Source of the DNA: Butyrivibrio sp. CB08
GTDB taxonomy: Bacteria > Bacillota > Clostridia > Lachnospirales > Lachnospiraceae
Assembly: GCF_003625485.1 (NCBI RefSeq)
Contig: NZ_RAIR01000004.1
Coordinates: forward strand, 1-64,000
Length of the DNA stretch: 64,000 bases
Direction of reading: 5' to 3'
Shown: positions 17,372-25,783 of the stretch, in pieces
Layout: every line of letters starts with the position of its first letter
Numbering within the stretch: the stretch's first letter is position 1
Translations under genes and position numbers: made by a program
The notes under the pieces: model-generated
Seen by the model: only the letters and a program-made list of their open reading frames with translations
Database searches by the model: none
What the model was told of the DNA's origin: nothing

Positions 17372-19360
17372 TCAAAAACTTATGATAAATACAGGGTTCT
17401 GGGCATCAGCCATGTGATAAGCTCCTCTTTTCTGGTAGCGACTCACACTGACCTGAATGATATCGGGGTCTGAAATGCCCATTTTATCAAGCACTGAAAT
17501 GGTCTCCGTCATGGTCTCAAGGGTGACACAGTTGACCACGATCTTCACCTTGGGGTTGGCGCTTCTTGCAGTTTCAAGAATTTCATCCAGGTGCTTTCCA
17601 CTGCCGCCAACAAACACGCTGTCCGGTGCAGGCAGCTCCTTAAGGGCCTGTGGCGCCTCTCCCGGGATAACAGTCATGTTAGAAAGACCAAATTTATCCT
17701 TGTTTGCCTTTAAAAGATCCACCGCCTCAGACTTTTTCTCTATTGCATAAACCTCTATTGAAGGATCAAGAAGTGCTGCCTCAAGGGAAATAGAGCCTGT
17801 TCCAGCTCCAACATCCCAAAGAACCGCTCCCTTTCTAAGTCCCAGCCTTCTCACAGACAGAGCTCTTATCTCTTCCTTGGTCATGGGGACATCGCCCCTT
17901 GTTATCTCATCGTCCCGAAGCCCTGCATTTATCAGATGCTTCGCAGCTCCAGGATTACTTATATTCAAAAGAACTTTTCCCTGCATGGACTTTAGTTCCG
18001 CTACGTCACTTACTTCGAAGACCTTCTCATCGTCTGTGCCAAGATTTACGCCGGCTGTAACTCTGAATTCTGGATCAAGCTCCCCTATTATCCTGGCCGC
18101 ATCCTCAAGGTCAGATGGAAGCACGATAAGGTTCTCATTTTCTCTGGCAAAACCAGCTACGTTGCACTTTCTTCCATGGGCGCTGACGACTAAAACGTCT
18201 TCAAGCCCAAGAGAGAGCCTGTTTGCAAAAAGAACTACCGAGGATATGCCAGATATCTTCCTGACTTCAAAGCCTTTTGCCCGGAAAGCTTCTGCGCCTT
18301 TCTTAGCACCGCTGCAAAGAGAAATATCGCCAGAATAAATCACCATGGGGCGCTTAAACTCTGGATGCTCAGCAAGGTGGTTGCAGATTTCATCAGGGCC
18401 AAACATGGGCACAACAGGAACTGAAAGCTTCTTACCGCCTTCGCCTTCAAGCTCAGCCAGAACTGTCTTAGCTCCAAATATCACATCCGCTTCATCAAAA
18501 GCCTCAGCAAATTCTGTCGTCCAGTACTGTCTTCCGCCAGGTCCCATGCCCGCAAGAGTGATCGCCATGGCATCTTTTGGCCCTGCGTTCTCAAGTATCC
18601 TGTCCAGTACTTCCGCCACAGAAGCACAGCTTTCGCCCGTGCCAGCGCTCTCCTTCTCAGGATTCGCGATGACTACGCACTTTATGCCGCAGGCGCTGGC
18701 TGCGGATAGCTTCTCCTCAAAACCGCCGCTGGTGCCGCTTTCCTTGGTAAGAATAACTGATGCATCGACCTCTTTAATAAGGGCCTCATTCATCCTCTGG
18801 GAGAATGGTCCCTGCATTGCTATTATCTGCCTGCCAGAAAGCTCCATCTCCTGACATTTCTCAAGGCTCTCAACACTTGGAAGAACCCTCACATAAACTC
18901 TTGATCTGTCGCTTATTCCAGACAGGAGTTCCTTTAAATCCCTGCTACCAGTAAGGACCAGGATATTTCCAGTTTCTTTATCAAGGACCTTTGCTGCTTC
19001 TGACACTGAAGAGACAGTTACGATACCATCTCCCGCGCTCCAGTCATCAACAGGCCTTCTAAGCCTTAGATATTCACATGAAGCTTCATCACAGGCTCCA
19101 GCAATCTCTTTGGAAGCCGCTGTGGCAAAGGGGTGTGTGGCGTCTACCACAAGGCTGTACTCGCCCGAAAACAGGACTGCTACTATATCTTCCTTGGACT
19201 TTCTGCCCACCAGAAGGCTGTCTTCTCCGCTATTTACCTCGATCTCCCTGCCATATTCTGTTGCAACGCTGACCACATGGGGAATCCCTGCTTTTTTCAA
19301 AGCATCAGCCAGTTCTCTTCCCTCTGTAGTTCCACCAAATATGAGGATCTTATCTGCCAT
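17372..19360 (-). CDS. Fused CbiJ-CbiE-CbiT (cobalt-precorrin-6A reductase, C5- and C15-methyltransferases)
   Basis: A three-domain fusion of 662 residues. Residues 1-255 are the CobK/CbiJ reductase (ILIFGGTTEGRELA start, DATHPFA, TGSRDLKELL), which reduces cobalt-precorrin-6A. Residues 266-470 are CbiE, a tetrapyrrole methylase (GMGPGGRQYWTTEF) acting at C5. Residues 485-662 are CbiT, a Rossmann methyltransferase with the AdoMet motif DVGAGTGSISLEAA near residue 515, acting at C15 with decarboxylation. CbiE-CbiT fusions (CobL) are common; the added reductase places three consecutive steps on one chain. The gene starts 9 bases after cbiH. Confidence 0.93.
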   Translation of the reverse strand: MADKILIFGGTTEGRELADALKKAGIPHVVSVATEYGREIEVNSGEDSLLVGRKSKEDIVAVLFSGEYSLVVDATHPFATAASKEIAGACDEASCEYLRLRRPVDDWSAGDGIVTVSSVSEAAKVLDKETGNILVLTGSRDLKELLSGISDRSRVYVRVLPSVESLEKCQEMELSGRQIIAMQGPFSQRMNEALIKEVDASVILTKESGTSGGFEEKLSAASACGIKCVVIANPEKESAGTGESCASVAEVLDRILENAGPKDAMAITLAGMGPGGRQYWTTEFAEAFDEADVIFGAKTVLAELEGEGGKKLSVPVVPMFGPDEICNHLAEHPEFKRPMVIYSGDISLCSGAKKGAEAFRAKGFEVRKISGISSVVLFANRLSLGLEDVLVVSAHGRKCNVAGFARENENLIVLPSDLEDAARIIGELDPEFRVTAGVNLGTDDEKVFEVSDVAELKSMQGKVLLNISNPGAAKHLINAGLRDDEITRGDVPMTKEEIRALSVRRLGLRKGAVLWDVGAGTGSISLEAALLDPSIEVYAIEKKSEAVDLLKANKDKFGLSNMTVIPGEAPQALKELPAPDSVFVGGSGKHLDEILETARSANPKVKIVVNCVTLETMTETISVLDKMGISDPDIIQVSVSRYQKRGAYHMADAQNPVFIISF

Positions 19361-19369
19361 AGCCTCTCC

Positions 19370-20116
19370 TTACTTCTCGCTCTCATATCCTCTTGGGGTT
19401 ACCATCTTATCCCCAACTCTTCTTGTTCCAGCGCTTCCAATAAACACTGTGGTGAACATATCTGCCTGATAGTCACGAAGTTCTGTCAGGGTCATGACCT
19501 GATACTTCTCACCATCACGACCTATCTCTCCTGCAACTCCGCAGACCCTGTTTCCGTCACACGTCTTTAATAAAATATCACACGCTTTCTTTAAATATCC
19601 AGCTCTGCTCTTGCTTTCAGGGTTATACAAAACTATAGTCATGTCAGCTTCTGCAGCTGATAATAATCTCTTTTCGATAAGCTCCCAGGGAGTTAACCTG
19701 TCACTTAAACTCACAAGACAAAAGTCATGGATAAGTGGTGCTCCAAGAAGAGCCGCTCCGCTTATGGCAGCTGTAACCCCAGGGATTATTTCAACATCTA
19801 TCTGGTCACCCTCAAAATCCTGGCCCATGGAAACAGCAAGACCTGCAAGGCCATAAACTCCTGCATCTCCGCTGCACACAAGGCATACTCTGTTTCCTGA
19901 TGCAGCCTTTTCAAGGGCAAGTTTTACCCTCTCTTCTTCCCTCATCATGGGAGTGCTGATATATTCCTTATCCTGAAAATGTGGCCTGACAAGGTCACAG
20001 TACACGGTATAACCTGCGATAACATCACAGTTTTCAAGAGCTCTATGGGCTCTTATGGTCATATCTTCCAAACTGCCAGGACCAATTCCCACAACAAACA
20101 GCTTTCCTTCGATCAT
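19370..20116 (-). CDS. cbiH: Cobalt-precorrin-3 C17-methyltransferase
   Basis: A tetrapyrrole methylase that methylates C17 and drives ring contraction. It begins LFVVGIGPGSLEDMT, as these methylases do, has the AdoMet-binding block CSGDAGVYGLAG near residue 80 and the PGVTAAISGAALLGAPLIHDFCLVSLSD-type stretch typical of CbiH/CobJ, then VLYNPESKSR. The length of 248 is normal for a stand-alone CbiH. It is encoded four bases after cbiG, with which it is often fused elsewhere. Confidence 0.95.
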   Translation of the reverse strand: MIEGKLFVVGIGPGSLEDMTIRAHRALENCDVIAGYTVYCDLVRPHFQDKEYISTPMMREEERVKLALEKAASGNRVCLVCSGDAGVYGLAGLAVSMGQDFEGDQIDVEIIPGVTAAISGAALLGAPLIHDFCLVSLSDRLTPWELIEKRLLSAAEADMTIVLYNPESKSRAGYLKKACDILLKTCDGNRVCGVAGEIGRDGEKYQVMTLTELRDYQADMFTTVFIGSAGTRRVGDKMVTPRGYESEK

Positions 20117-20120
20117 GTTT

Positions 20121-21167
20121 TTATCTCCATCTAAGTTCTTTAACTATTACTCCAGCAGCAAAAGTCATTCCATTTTCAGAAGTCTTCCTCTTAATGATCC
20201 TGCTGCATCCATAGGCCATCACAGACCTCTCGCAAACATTATCAACGCCCACTGTTGCCTTAACAAAATCAGAGCCTGTAAAATCTCCCTTAACAGCAGA
20301 TAGCTCCTCCTCACTAAAAGTCTTAAACTCTGCCCCAAAGAATCTGGCAGTATCGATAAGCCCCTGCTCCTTACTCTTAACGTCTACTGAAACAACAGCT
20401 TTCACTGCTCTTTCATCTATCCCAATCTCTGAAAGACACTTCCTTGCGAAGGAGATCAGCTCGTCGCTGCCCTTGTCTTTTTTGCAACCCATTCCAATAA
20501 CAATCGTTTTTGGAATCAGCTGGAGCTTATCACCGCCATAAATAGCAGGCGAAATATAAATATCACATGTTTCTTTTGAAGCACTTAAACTCTCTGGCAC
20601 GCTGCCAATAACAATTTCTTTTTTATACTCATCATCTACTACAAAAGTCCCATTTCCTGTTGCAAGAAGTCTTGCAGTAAATTCTTTTGCAAGTTTCATA
20701 TCGCTGATCACAAGTTCATTGTCTTTGGCAAAAACATCAACTGCAAATTCACCCCTTACATCTGTGGCAGTTGTTAAAACAGCTTCCGCTCCAAGGATCC
20801 CAGCGATCTTTTTCGCCTCATCCACAGCTCCTCCAAGGTGCCCAGACAGCACAGGAATAACATAACATGCGTTTTCATCAATCACCAGAACCCCTGGATC
20901 TGTGGCCTTATCAGCCACATAAGGAGCTATAGCTCTTACAGCAATCCCACAGGCCCCAACAAAGATCAAGGTGTTCCCAGTTACAAACGAATCCCTGGTC
21001 CAGTCATCAAGTCCGCCAGCAACTTCAGCAACTTCTAATGTGTGATCATTCGCAGAGCTCCGACCTCCATCAAGCTCACAGAGCCCCTGACAGATCCTCT
21101 CCATCACTTCCCGTCCTCGGTCTGTAAAGCATATTAACTTGTATTTTCCCAGACTAATCTGTTCCAT
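20121..21167 (-). CDS. cbiG: Cobalt-precorrin-5A hydrolase
   Basis: Opens the lactone ring of cobalt-precorrin-5A with loss of acetaldehyde. The N-terminal half carries LSGHLGGA (near residue 108) within a conserved IPVLSGHLGGAVDEA region, and the C-terminal domain has VIGMGCKKDKG and later VCERSVMAYG. The length of 348 is typical. The ATG overlaps the end of the upstream ABC ATPase gene, with AAGGA nine bases upstream, so the reading frames are coupled. Confidence 0.94.
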   Translation of the reverse strand: MEQISLGKYKLICFTDRGREVMERICQGLCELDGGRSSANDHTLEVAEVAGGLDDWTRDSFVTGNTLIFVGACGIAVRAIAPYVADKATDPGVLVIDENACYVIPVLSGHLGGAVDEAKKIAGILGAEAVLTTATDVRGEFAVDVFAKDNELVISDMKLAKEFTARLLATGNGTFVVDDEYKKEIVIGSVPESLSASKETCDIYISPAIYGGDKLQLIPKTIVIGMGCKKDKGSDELISFARKCLSEIGIDERAVKAVVSVDVKSKEQGLIDTARFFGAEFKTFSEEELSAVKGDFTGSDFVKATVGVDNVCERSVMAYGCSRIIKRKTSENGMTFAAGVIVKELRWR

Positions 21168-22152
21168 ACATCTTTTCCTTGAGCTTTTTTATCACATTGG
21201 TGTAATTATCCCTATAGTGGACAAAAGTACAGTTCCTACAGTTCTTAACGCCCTTATCCGTCATAAAGTACTCTCCGCCGCAGTCCTCTACATCAAAGAG
21301 AGGACAATAGCAGAACATGCAGCTGAATTTGTCATCTGGTACATCGTGGCATGGATAGAACTCGCAGGCTCTGTTCACAAAATATCCAGAGTGCCTTCCG
21401 CCATCATGCCCAAGTCCTGACAGCACCTTTCTATACATCTCATCATCAAGATCAAAGAGGCCCTTTAAGAGTCCATCTGCGATAACACTGGTCGGAGTCT
21501 CAACCTTGACATGACCATCATCGTATACTAAAAGCAGTCTGTCAGACACCTCCAGGGCAAGCTCCAGCTCGTGAAGAGACATAACAATCGTTATTCCACT
21601 CTCTGTGAGCTTCTTTAAAACCTTCATAAGTTCAAGCCTGTGCTTGATATCCATATATGAAGTTGGCTCATCCATTACAAGGTACTTTGGGCTCTGACAT
21701 ATAGCCCTTGCTATAAGAGTTCTTTGCTTTTGGCCGTCACTCATATCAGAAAAAGGTCTGTCAGCCAAATGCCTTATATTCATAAGTTCCAGAGCCTTAT
21801 CAGTCTCCTCCTGGTCTGCAGCTCCAAAGAGTCCAAATCCTCCAGTAAATGGCAGTCTTCCTGACAGCACCACATCCCTGCAGGTCATGAGCTGAGGTTT
21901 TACCCGCTCCGTTGTCACAACTGACATGGTCTTCGAGATCTCTTTTGCTGAAAGAGAGGTAATATCCTGCTCTCCAATAGTGACCGTTCCGCCAATGAGG
22001 CTTAGAGCGCCGGAAATAGTCTTAATGAGGGTAGACTTTCCGCCTCCGTTTGGACCTATAAGGGTAATTATCTCCCCCTGTCCTATCTCAAGAGAAACGC
22101 CACCTACCACTATTTTTCTGTTATATCCCGCCTGGACATCAGTAAGCTTCAT
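21154..22152 (-). CDS. Corrinoid/metal ABC transporter ATPase fused to a cysteine-rich domain
   Basis: Residues 1-250 are a FecE/BtuD-type ATPase: Walker A GPNGGGKST near residue 33, signature SDGQKQR near 140, Walker B YLVMDEPTS, and a switch histidine in SLHELELAL. Residues 255-332 form an unusual tail with eight cysteines, including FSCMFCYCPLF and KNCRNC. It resembles the stand-alone cysteine-rich small domain proteins that accompany cobalamin genes in other anaerobes, probably a zinc or iron-sulfur site. The ATPase powers uptake with the adjacent permease and binding protein, most likely of a corrinoid, with cobalt or another chelate as the alternative. It overlaps the permease gene by 14 bases. 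Confidence 0.88.
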   Translation of the reverse strand: MKLTDVQAGYNRKIVVGGVSLEIGQGEIITLIGPNGGGKSTLIKTISGALSLIGGTVTIGEQDITSLSAKEISKTMSVVTTERVKPQLMTCRDVVLSGRLPFTGGFGLFGAADQEETDKALELMNIRHLADRPFSDMSDGQKQRTLIARAICQSPKYLVMDEPTSYMDIKHRLELMKVLKKLTESGITIVMSLHELELALEVSDRLLLVYDDGHVKVETPTSVIADGLLKGLFDLDDEMYRKVLSGLGHDGGRHSGYFVNRACEFYPCHDVPDDKFSCMFCYCPLFDVEDCGGEYFMTDKGVKNCRNCTFVHYRDNYTNVIKKLKEKMYGTD

Positions 22153-23161
22153 GGCTGCCCCTCCTCCTTACCATCATGTAGATGACGATGGGTGCTCCAA
22201 AAAGTGACGTAACTGCTGAGATATTGAGCTCTGTTGGCGCAAACATCTGCCTTGCCAAAAGGTCACTAAACATGCAGAATACTGATCCAGCCAGAAAACT
22301 TGCCGGTACCAGAACAATAGGCTTTGAGCTCTTTAAAAGCTCCCTTACAAGAAATGGCACAGCAATTCCAATAAAGGAAATAGGCCCAGCAAATGCAGTC
22401 ACGCAGGCCGACAGAATGCTTGAAAACAGGATTACCAGAACCCTGCACAGCTTAACGTTAACACCAACGCTACGAGCATAGGTCTCACCAAGCCTGAAGG
22501 CATCCAGAGCCTTACTTAGCATCATCACAAGAATAAATGTCATAAATACGATAACTGCCGCATATTTCACAGTCCCCATGTCTGTTCCCGAAAAGCTTCC
22601 CTGGGACCAGCCGTGGAGATTAACTATGTCCGAATCATCCGCAAAAGCAATGAGAAACTCCGTAATGGCGCTGCAGATATAACCGATCATGATGCCTGCA
22701 GCCAGTAGAATTCCCATATTCCGCACAACTCTCGATATCATGATAATGAAAAAGGTTGAGATCACAGCGCCCACAAAAGCCGCCAGTACCAGCATTATGC
22801 TGCTTGCTCTTCCTGTAGAACCCACTACAAAGATCAGCATAAGAGCCACAGCCATCTTGGCACCTGATGAAATGCCCAGGATGTAGGGTCCTGCGATAGG
22901 GTTTGAGAAGTAGGTCTGTAAAAGAAATCCGGACACCGCAAGAGCGCCTCCAAGAATAAAGGTCATTAGCGCCCTTGGGAGTCTTAGATCCAGTATTATG
23001 GCTGCGTTTTTGCCTGTTTCCTGCCCTGTAAGGATGGAAAGAGCCTCTGATGCACTGATCTTCACATTTCCAATGGTGATACTAAGGACAAAGCCCAGGA
23101 TCACCAGGATGATCAGCACTCCAAAGACCAGTATTCTTCTAATCTTCCTTTCCTTTTCCAT
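22139..23161 (-). CDS. FecCD/BtuC-family ABC permease
   Basis: A highly hydrophobic 340-residue permease with about ten membrane helices. It has the family signatures LRLPRALMTFILGGALAVSG, NPIAGPYILGISSGAK and FAGPISFIGIAVPFLVREL. This family imports vitamin B12, heme and iron-siderophore complexes through a homodimeric channel. The position between cbiF and the ATPase and downstream of a B12 riboswitch points to corrinoid uptake, allowing salvage as well as synthesis. The ATG overlaps the cbiF stop (TAATG). Confidence 0.92.
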   Translation of the reverse strand: MEKERKIRRILVFGVLIILVILGFVLSITIGNVKISASEALSILTGQETGKNAAIILDLRLPRALMTFILGGALAVSGFLLQTYFSNPIAGPYILGISSGAKMAVALMLIFVVGSTGRASSIMLVLAAFVGAVISTFFIIMISRVVRNMGILLAAGIMIGYICSAITEFLIAFADDSDIVNLHGWSQGSFSGTDMGTVKYAAVIVFMTFILVMMLSKALDAFRLGETYARSVGVNVKLCRVLVILFSSILSACVTAFAGPISFIGIAVPFLVRELLKSSKPIVLVPASFLAGSVFCMFSDLLARQMFAPTELNISAVTSLFGAPIVIYMMVRRRGSHEAY

Positions 23162-23922
23162 TAACTGTCTGTTCCTTTTCTATAGCCCGTGGTAAATCCC
23201 GGGTCGTAAAGCTTGGATTTTTCATATTCTGAAGGCTCTACCACATCTCCAACGATGATGAGGGCCGTCTTTTCAATGCCATTTTCAGCTGCAACCTCAG
23301 GCAAAGTCTCAAGGGTACACCTGAATTTCTTTTCATCAGGCCATGTGGCCTTGTACACTATGGCGCAGGGCGTACCAGGTCTTCTCCCTGCTGCAATGAG
23401 CCTCTCTGAGAGCCTTTTGGTATCTCCAGCTGATAAAAAGAACACCATGGTTGATTCATGCTCTGAGAGGGCCTCCAGCGACTCTTTTTCCGGAACCGCA
23501 GTCCTTCCGTCCATTCTGGTTATTATGACGCTCTGACTTACGGTAGGAAGCGTATATTCAAGGTTAAGTGCCGCTGCCGCGCCGCAAAAAGAGCTAACTC
23601 CAGGGGTCACATCATAGCTGATATGAAGCTCATCGAAAGCATCCATCTGCTCCCTGATAGCGCCGTAGATACTGGGATCTCCCGTGTGGAGCCTTACAAC
23701 GTCTTTACCCTGTTCGCAAGCGCCAGAAGCAATTTCCACCACTTCACCCAGGGTGAGCTTTGCACTGTCATGGATTTCGCACCCTTCTTTTGCATATTTT
23801 AAAAGCCCGGGGTTAACCAGTGATCCGGCGTAGATGATCACATCCGCCTTCTCCAAAAGCTCTTTTCCCCTGATGGTAATTAGGTCCTCTGCTCCTGGAC
23901 CCGCTCCAACAAAATGAACCAT
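23161..23922 (-). CDS. cbiF: Cobalt-precorrin-4 C11-methyltransferase
   Basis: A tetrapyrrole methylase that adds the C11 methyl group. The start VHFVGAGPGAEDLITIRG is the hallmark of CbiF/CobM, followed by IYAGSLVNP, RLHTGDPSIYGAIREQ and TPGVSSF. The length of 253 is typical. A CbiL (C20 methylase) was considered, but the AGSLV and TGDPSIYGAI blocks fit CbiF. It lies 25 bases after cbiD. Confidence 0.95.
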   Translation of the reverse strand: MVHFVGAGPGAEDLITIRGKELLEKADVIIYAGSLVNPGLLKYAKEGCEIHDSAKLTLGEVVEIASGACEQGKDVVRLHTGDPSIYGAIREQMDAFDELHISYDVTPGVSSFCGAAAALNLEYTLPTVSQSVIITRMDGRTAVPEKESLEALSEHESTMVFFLSAGDTKRLSERLIAAGRRPGTPCAIVYKATWPDEKKFRCTLETLPEVAAENGIEKTALIIVGDVVEPSEYEKSKLYDPGFTTGYRKGTDS

Positions 23923-23947
23923 ATTTCCTGCCTTTCTGGCTAAATTC

Positions 23948-25159
23948 TTAGTCTGCAGCGCTCTTAAGGCGCTCCATCATATCCGCCGCGCCATCTGTCT
24001 CAACGAGCTTCGTGTAATCGTTACTAAAGACAATGGTCTCAACCTTAACCTGGCCATCCATCCAGTCTTCCATGCACCCCTTGATGCGCCTTGCTATCTC
24101 GCTAAACACGGGCTCTTTAAGCCCCGCCTCAGTTATTATCCTGACCGCCTCATCTGTCATGACGCAGCTTAAAATGTCATCAAGAATAGGCCCGTCACCT
24201 TCTGGCAAAAGAGATCTCGTAGCCTCAGCAAGTATCTCCATCCTGCGGTCTCCATAGGCCGAGTGGGTGTTCTTAACTCCCCCTGCAACCTTAACTAGCT
24301 TACCCAGATGTCCCACAAAGAGAACTTCCTTAAACCCGGCCTCCCTTGCGTACTCCAAAGTGTCATACACAAAATTTGAGCACATAACAGCCATGTCTTC
24401 TAAGACGCCGTATGTATCAGCAAGGAACTTAAGGCCGTAGTTACCAGGAGCCATAAGGAGCACTTTGTTGCCTTCCGCTTTCCTTATGCTGATCTCTGCC
24501 TTTATGGTTGCAAGGATAGCCTCGTCACTCATAGGCTCTACGATCCCGGTGGTTCCAAGTATCGATATTCCCCCTACAATTCCTAGCTTGGGATTAAAGG
24601 TCTTTTCTGCAACAACCTGTCCCTCTGGGGCGCTTATTACAATGCTGACCTTAAGGCCTGACAGGTTCCTCTCTTTAAGCACCTCCATCACTGCCTCAGT
24701 GATCATCTTCCTTGGAACAGAATTTATGGCTGCTTCTCCGATGGGCTGGTCAAGGCCAGGTCTTGTGACCCTGCCAATGCCTTCGCCGCCGTCGATTTCA
24801 ACAACGTTCTCTCCATCCGCCTGGAAATCTGCGGATTCCCCATCTGCAGCAGTCTCCGCGATGGTGACTGTGGCGTAGATCTTCATCCCATTTGTGGCGT
24901 CCGGGTCATCTCCGCCGTCCTTAACAACAGCGCAGCTCACCGCCCTAGCTGCCTCGTCCCTCGTAATATCCTCTATCTCCGCAACATACTCTATACCCTT
25001 GGGAGTGATTATCTTAACGTTCCTTACCTCTGTCCCGTCAAGGAGCATGATGAGCGCAGCCTTGGAAGCAGCTGCAGCGCAGCTACCGGTGGTGTATCCA
25101 CATCTTAACTTTTTTCCGCCCTTTTCTATATAAAGCTCGCTCACTTTATAACCTTTCAT
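23948..25159 (-). CDS. cbiD: Cobalt-precorrin-5B C1-methyltransferase
   Basis: CbiD methylates C1 in the anaerobic pathway and marks the oxygen-independent, early-cobalt route. The hallmark LRCGYTTGSCAAAASKAA occurs near residue 19, followed by GGDDPDATNG, GEGIGRVTRPGLD and GTTGIVEPMSDEA. The ATG at 25159 shares its first base with the cbiC stop (TGATG); an in-frame GTG one codon earlier is also possible. The length of about 403 is slightly above the common 360-380 because of extra residues around position 110. Confidence 0.95.
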   Translation of the reverse strand: MKGYKVSELYIEKGGKKLRCGYTTGSCAAAASKAALIMLLDGTEVRNVKIITPKGIEYVAEIEDITRDEAARAVSCAVVKDGGDDPDATNGMKIYATVTIAETAADGESADFQADGENVVEIDGGEGIGRVTRPGLDQPIGEAAINSVPRKMITEAVMEVLKERNLSGLKVSIVISAPEGQVVAEKTFNPKLGIVGGISILGTTGIVEPMSDEAILATIKAEISIRKAEGNKVLLMAPGNYGLKFLADTYGVLEDMAVMCSNFVYDTLEYAREAGFKEVLFVGHLGKLVKVAGGVKNTHSAYGDRRMEILAEATRSLLPEGDGPILDDILSCVMTDEAVRIITEAGLKEPVFSEIARRIKGCMEDWMDGQVKVETIVFSNDYTKLVETDGAADMMERLKSAAD

Positions 25160-25782
25160 CACATGTTGTAGAGAATGGAATTGCAGATTGCCGCAGCCAC
25201 TGTGCTGCCGCCCTTTCTGCCAACGTTAACGATGTATGGAACGTCCATATCAAGGATCAGCTCTTTGGCCTCCACCACGTTCACAAATCCCACAGGAACT
25301 GCGATCACAGCCTCAGGCCTTAGTCCCTCTTTGTCATATAACTCTCTTATTCGCAAAAGAGCTGTGGGTGCGTTCCCAATTGCGAAAATGGTAGGAACAC
25401 CGAGCCTCGCAGCTTTCTCCATGCTGACGATAGCTCTTGTGACCTGCCTCTCTTTGGCCTCAGCTGCCACGTCCTCATCTGCCATAAAGCAGTGGACCTG
25501 ACCTCCGAACTTTTCCAAAGTCTTCTTGCTGATCCCGGTTAAAGCCATGTTTGTGTCAGTCACTATGTGGGCTCCGGCTCTTAGTGCATCCTTTATTTTA
25601 CCTACTGCACCGTCCGAAAACCGCATAGTGTCTGCATATTCAAAGTCAGCTGTGGTGTGGATCACCCGGACAACGGTAGGCTCTACCTCAGCCGGGATCT
25701 CTTTTCCCATCTCTTTGAGCTCAGACCTGATTATCCTGAAGCTCTCTTTTTCAATTTCTGAAGGAAGAATGTTTTTTATCAC
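25159..25782 (-). CDS. cbiC: Cobalt-precorrin-8 methylmutase
   Basis: Moves the C11 methyl to C12 to form cobyrinate. Conserved blocks include VVRVIHTTADFEYAD with the catalytic histidine, VTDTNMALTGISK, the AIGNAPTALLRI segment and PVGFVNVVEAKE. I place the start at the GTG at 25782: it lies one base beyond the cbiP stop, has AAGGGA upstream, and gives 207 residues, the family length. An ATG 45 bases earlier would extend into cbiP. It is coupled to cbiD by a one-base overlap. Confidence 0.93.
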   Translation of the reverse strand: MIKNILPSEIEKESFRIIRSELKEMGKEIPAEVEPTVVRVIHTTADFEYADTMRFSDGAVGKIKDALRAGAHIVTDTNMALTGISKKTLEKFGGQVHCFMADEDVAAEAKERQVTRAIVSMEKAARLGVPTIFAIGNAPTALLRIRELYDKEGLRPEAVIAVPVGFVNVVEAKELILDMDVPYIVNVGRKGGSTVAAAICNSILYNM

Positions 25783-25783
25783 C

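Noticed and set aside
13147-20303. Long reading frames on the plus strand opposite the cobalamin genes
   Set aside because: They have low-complexity Ser/Pro/Thr/Arg-rich translations without ribosome-binding sites or domain signatures, and lie entirely antisense to well-recognised genes.
23161-23922. CbiL (C20-methyltransferase)
   Set aside because: The VHFVGAGPGAEDLIT start and TGDPSIYGAIREQ block match CbiF/CobM better; no other candidate for CbiL was found in the window.
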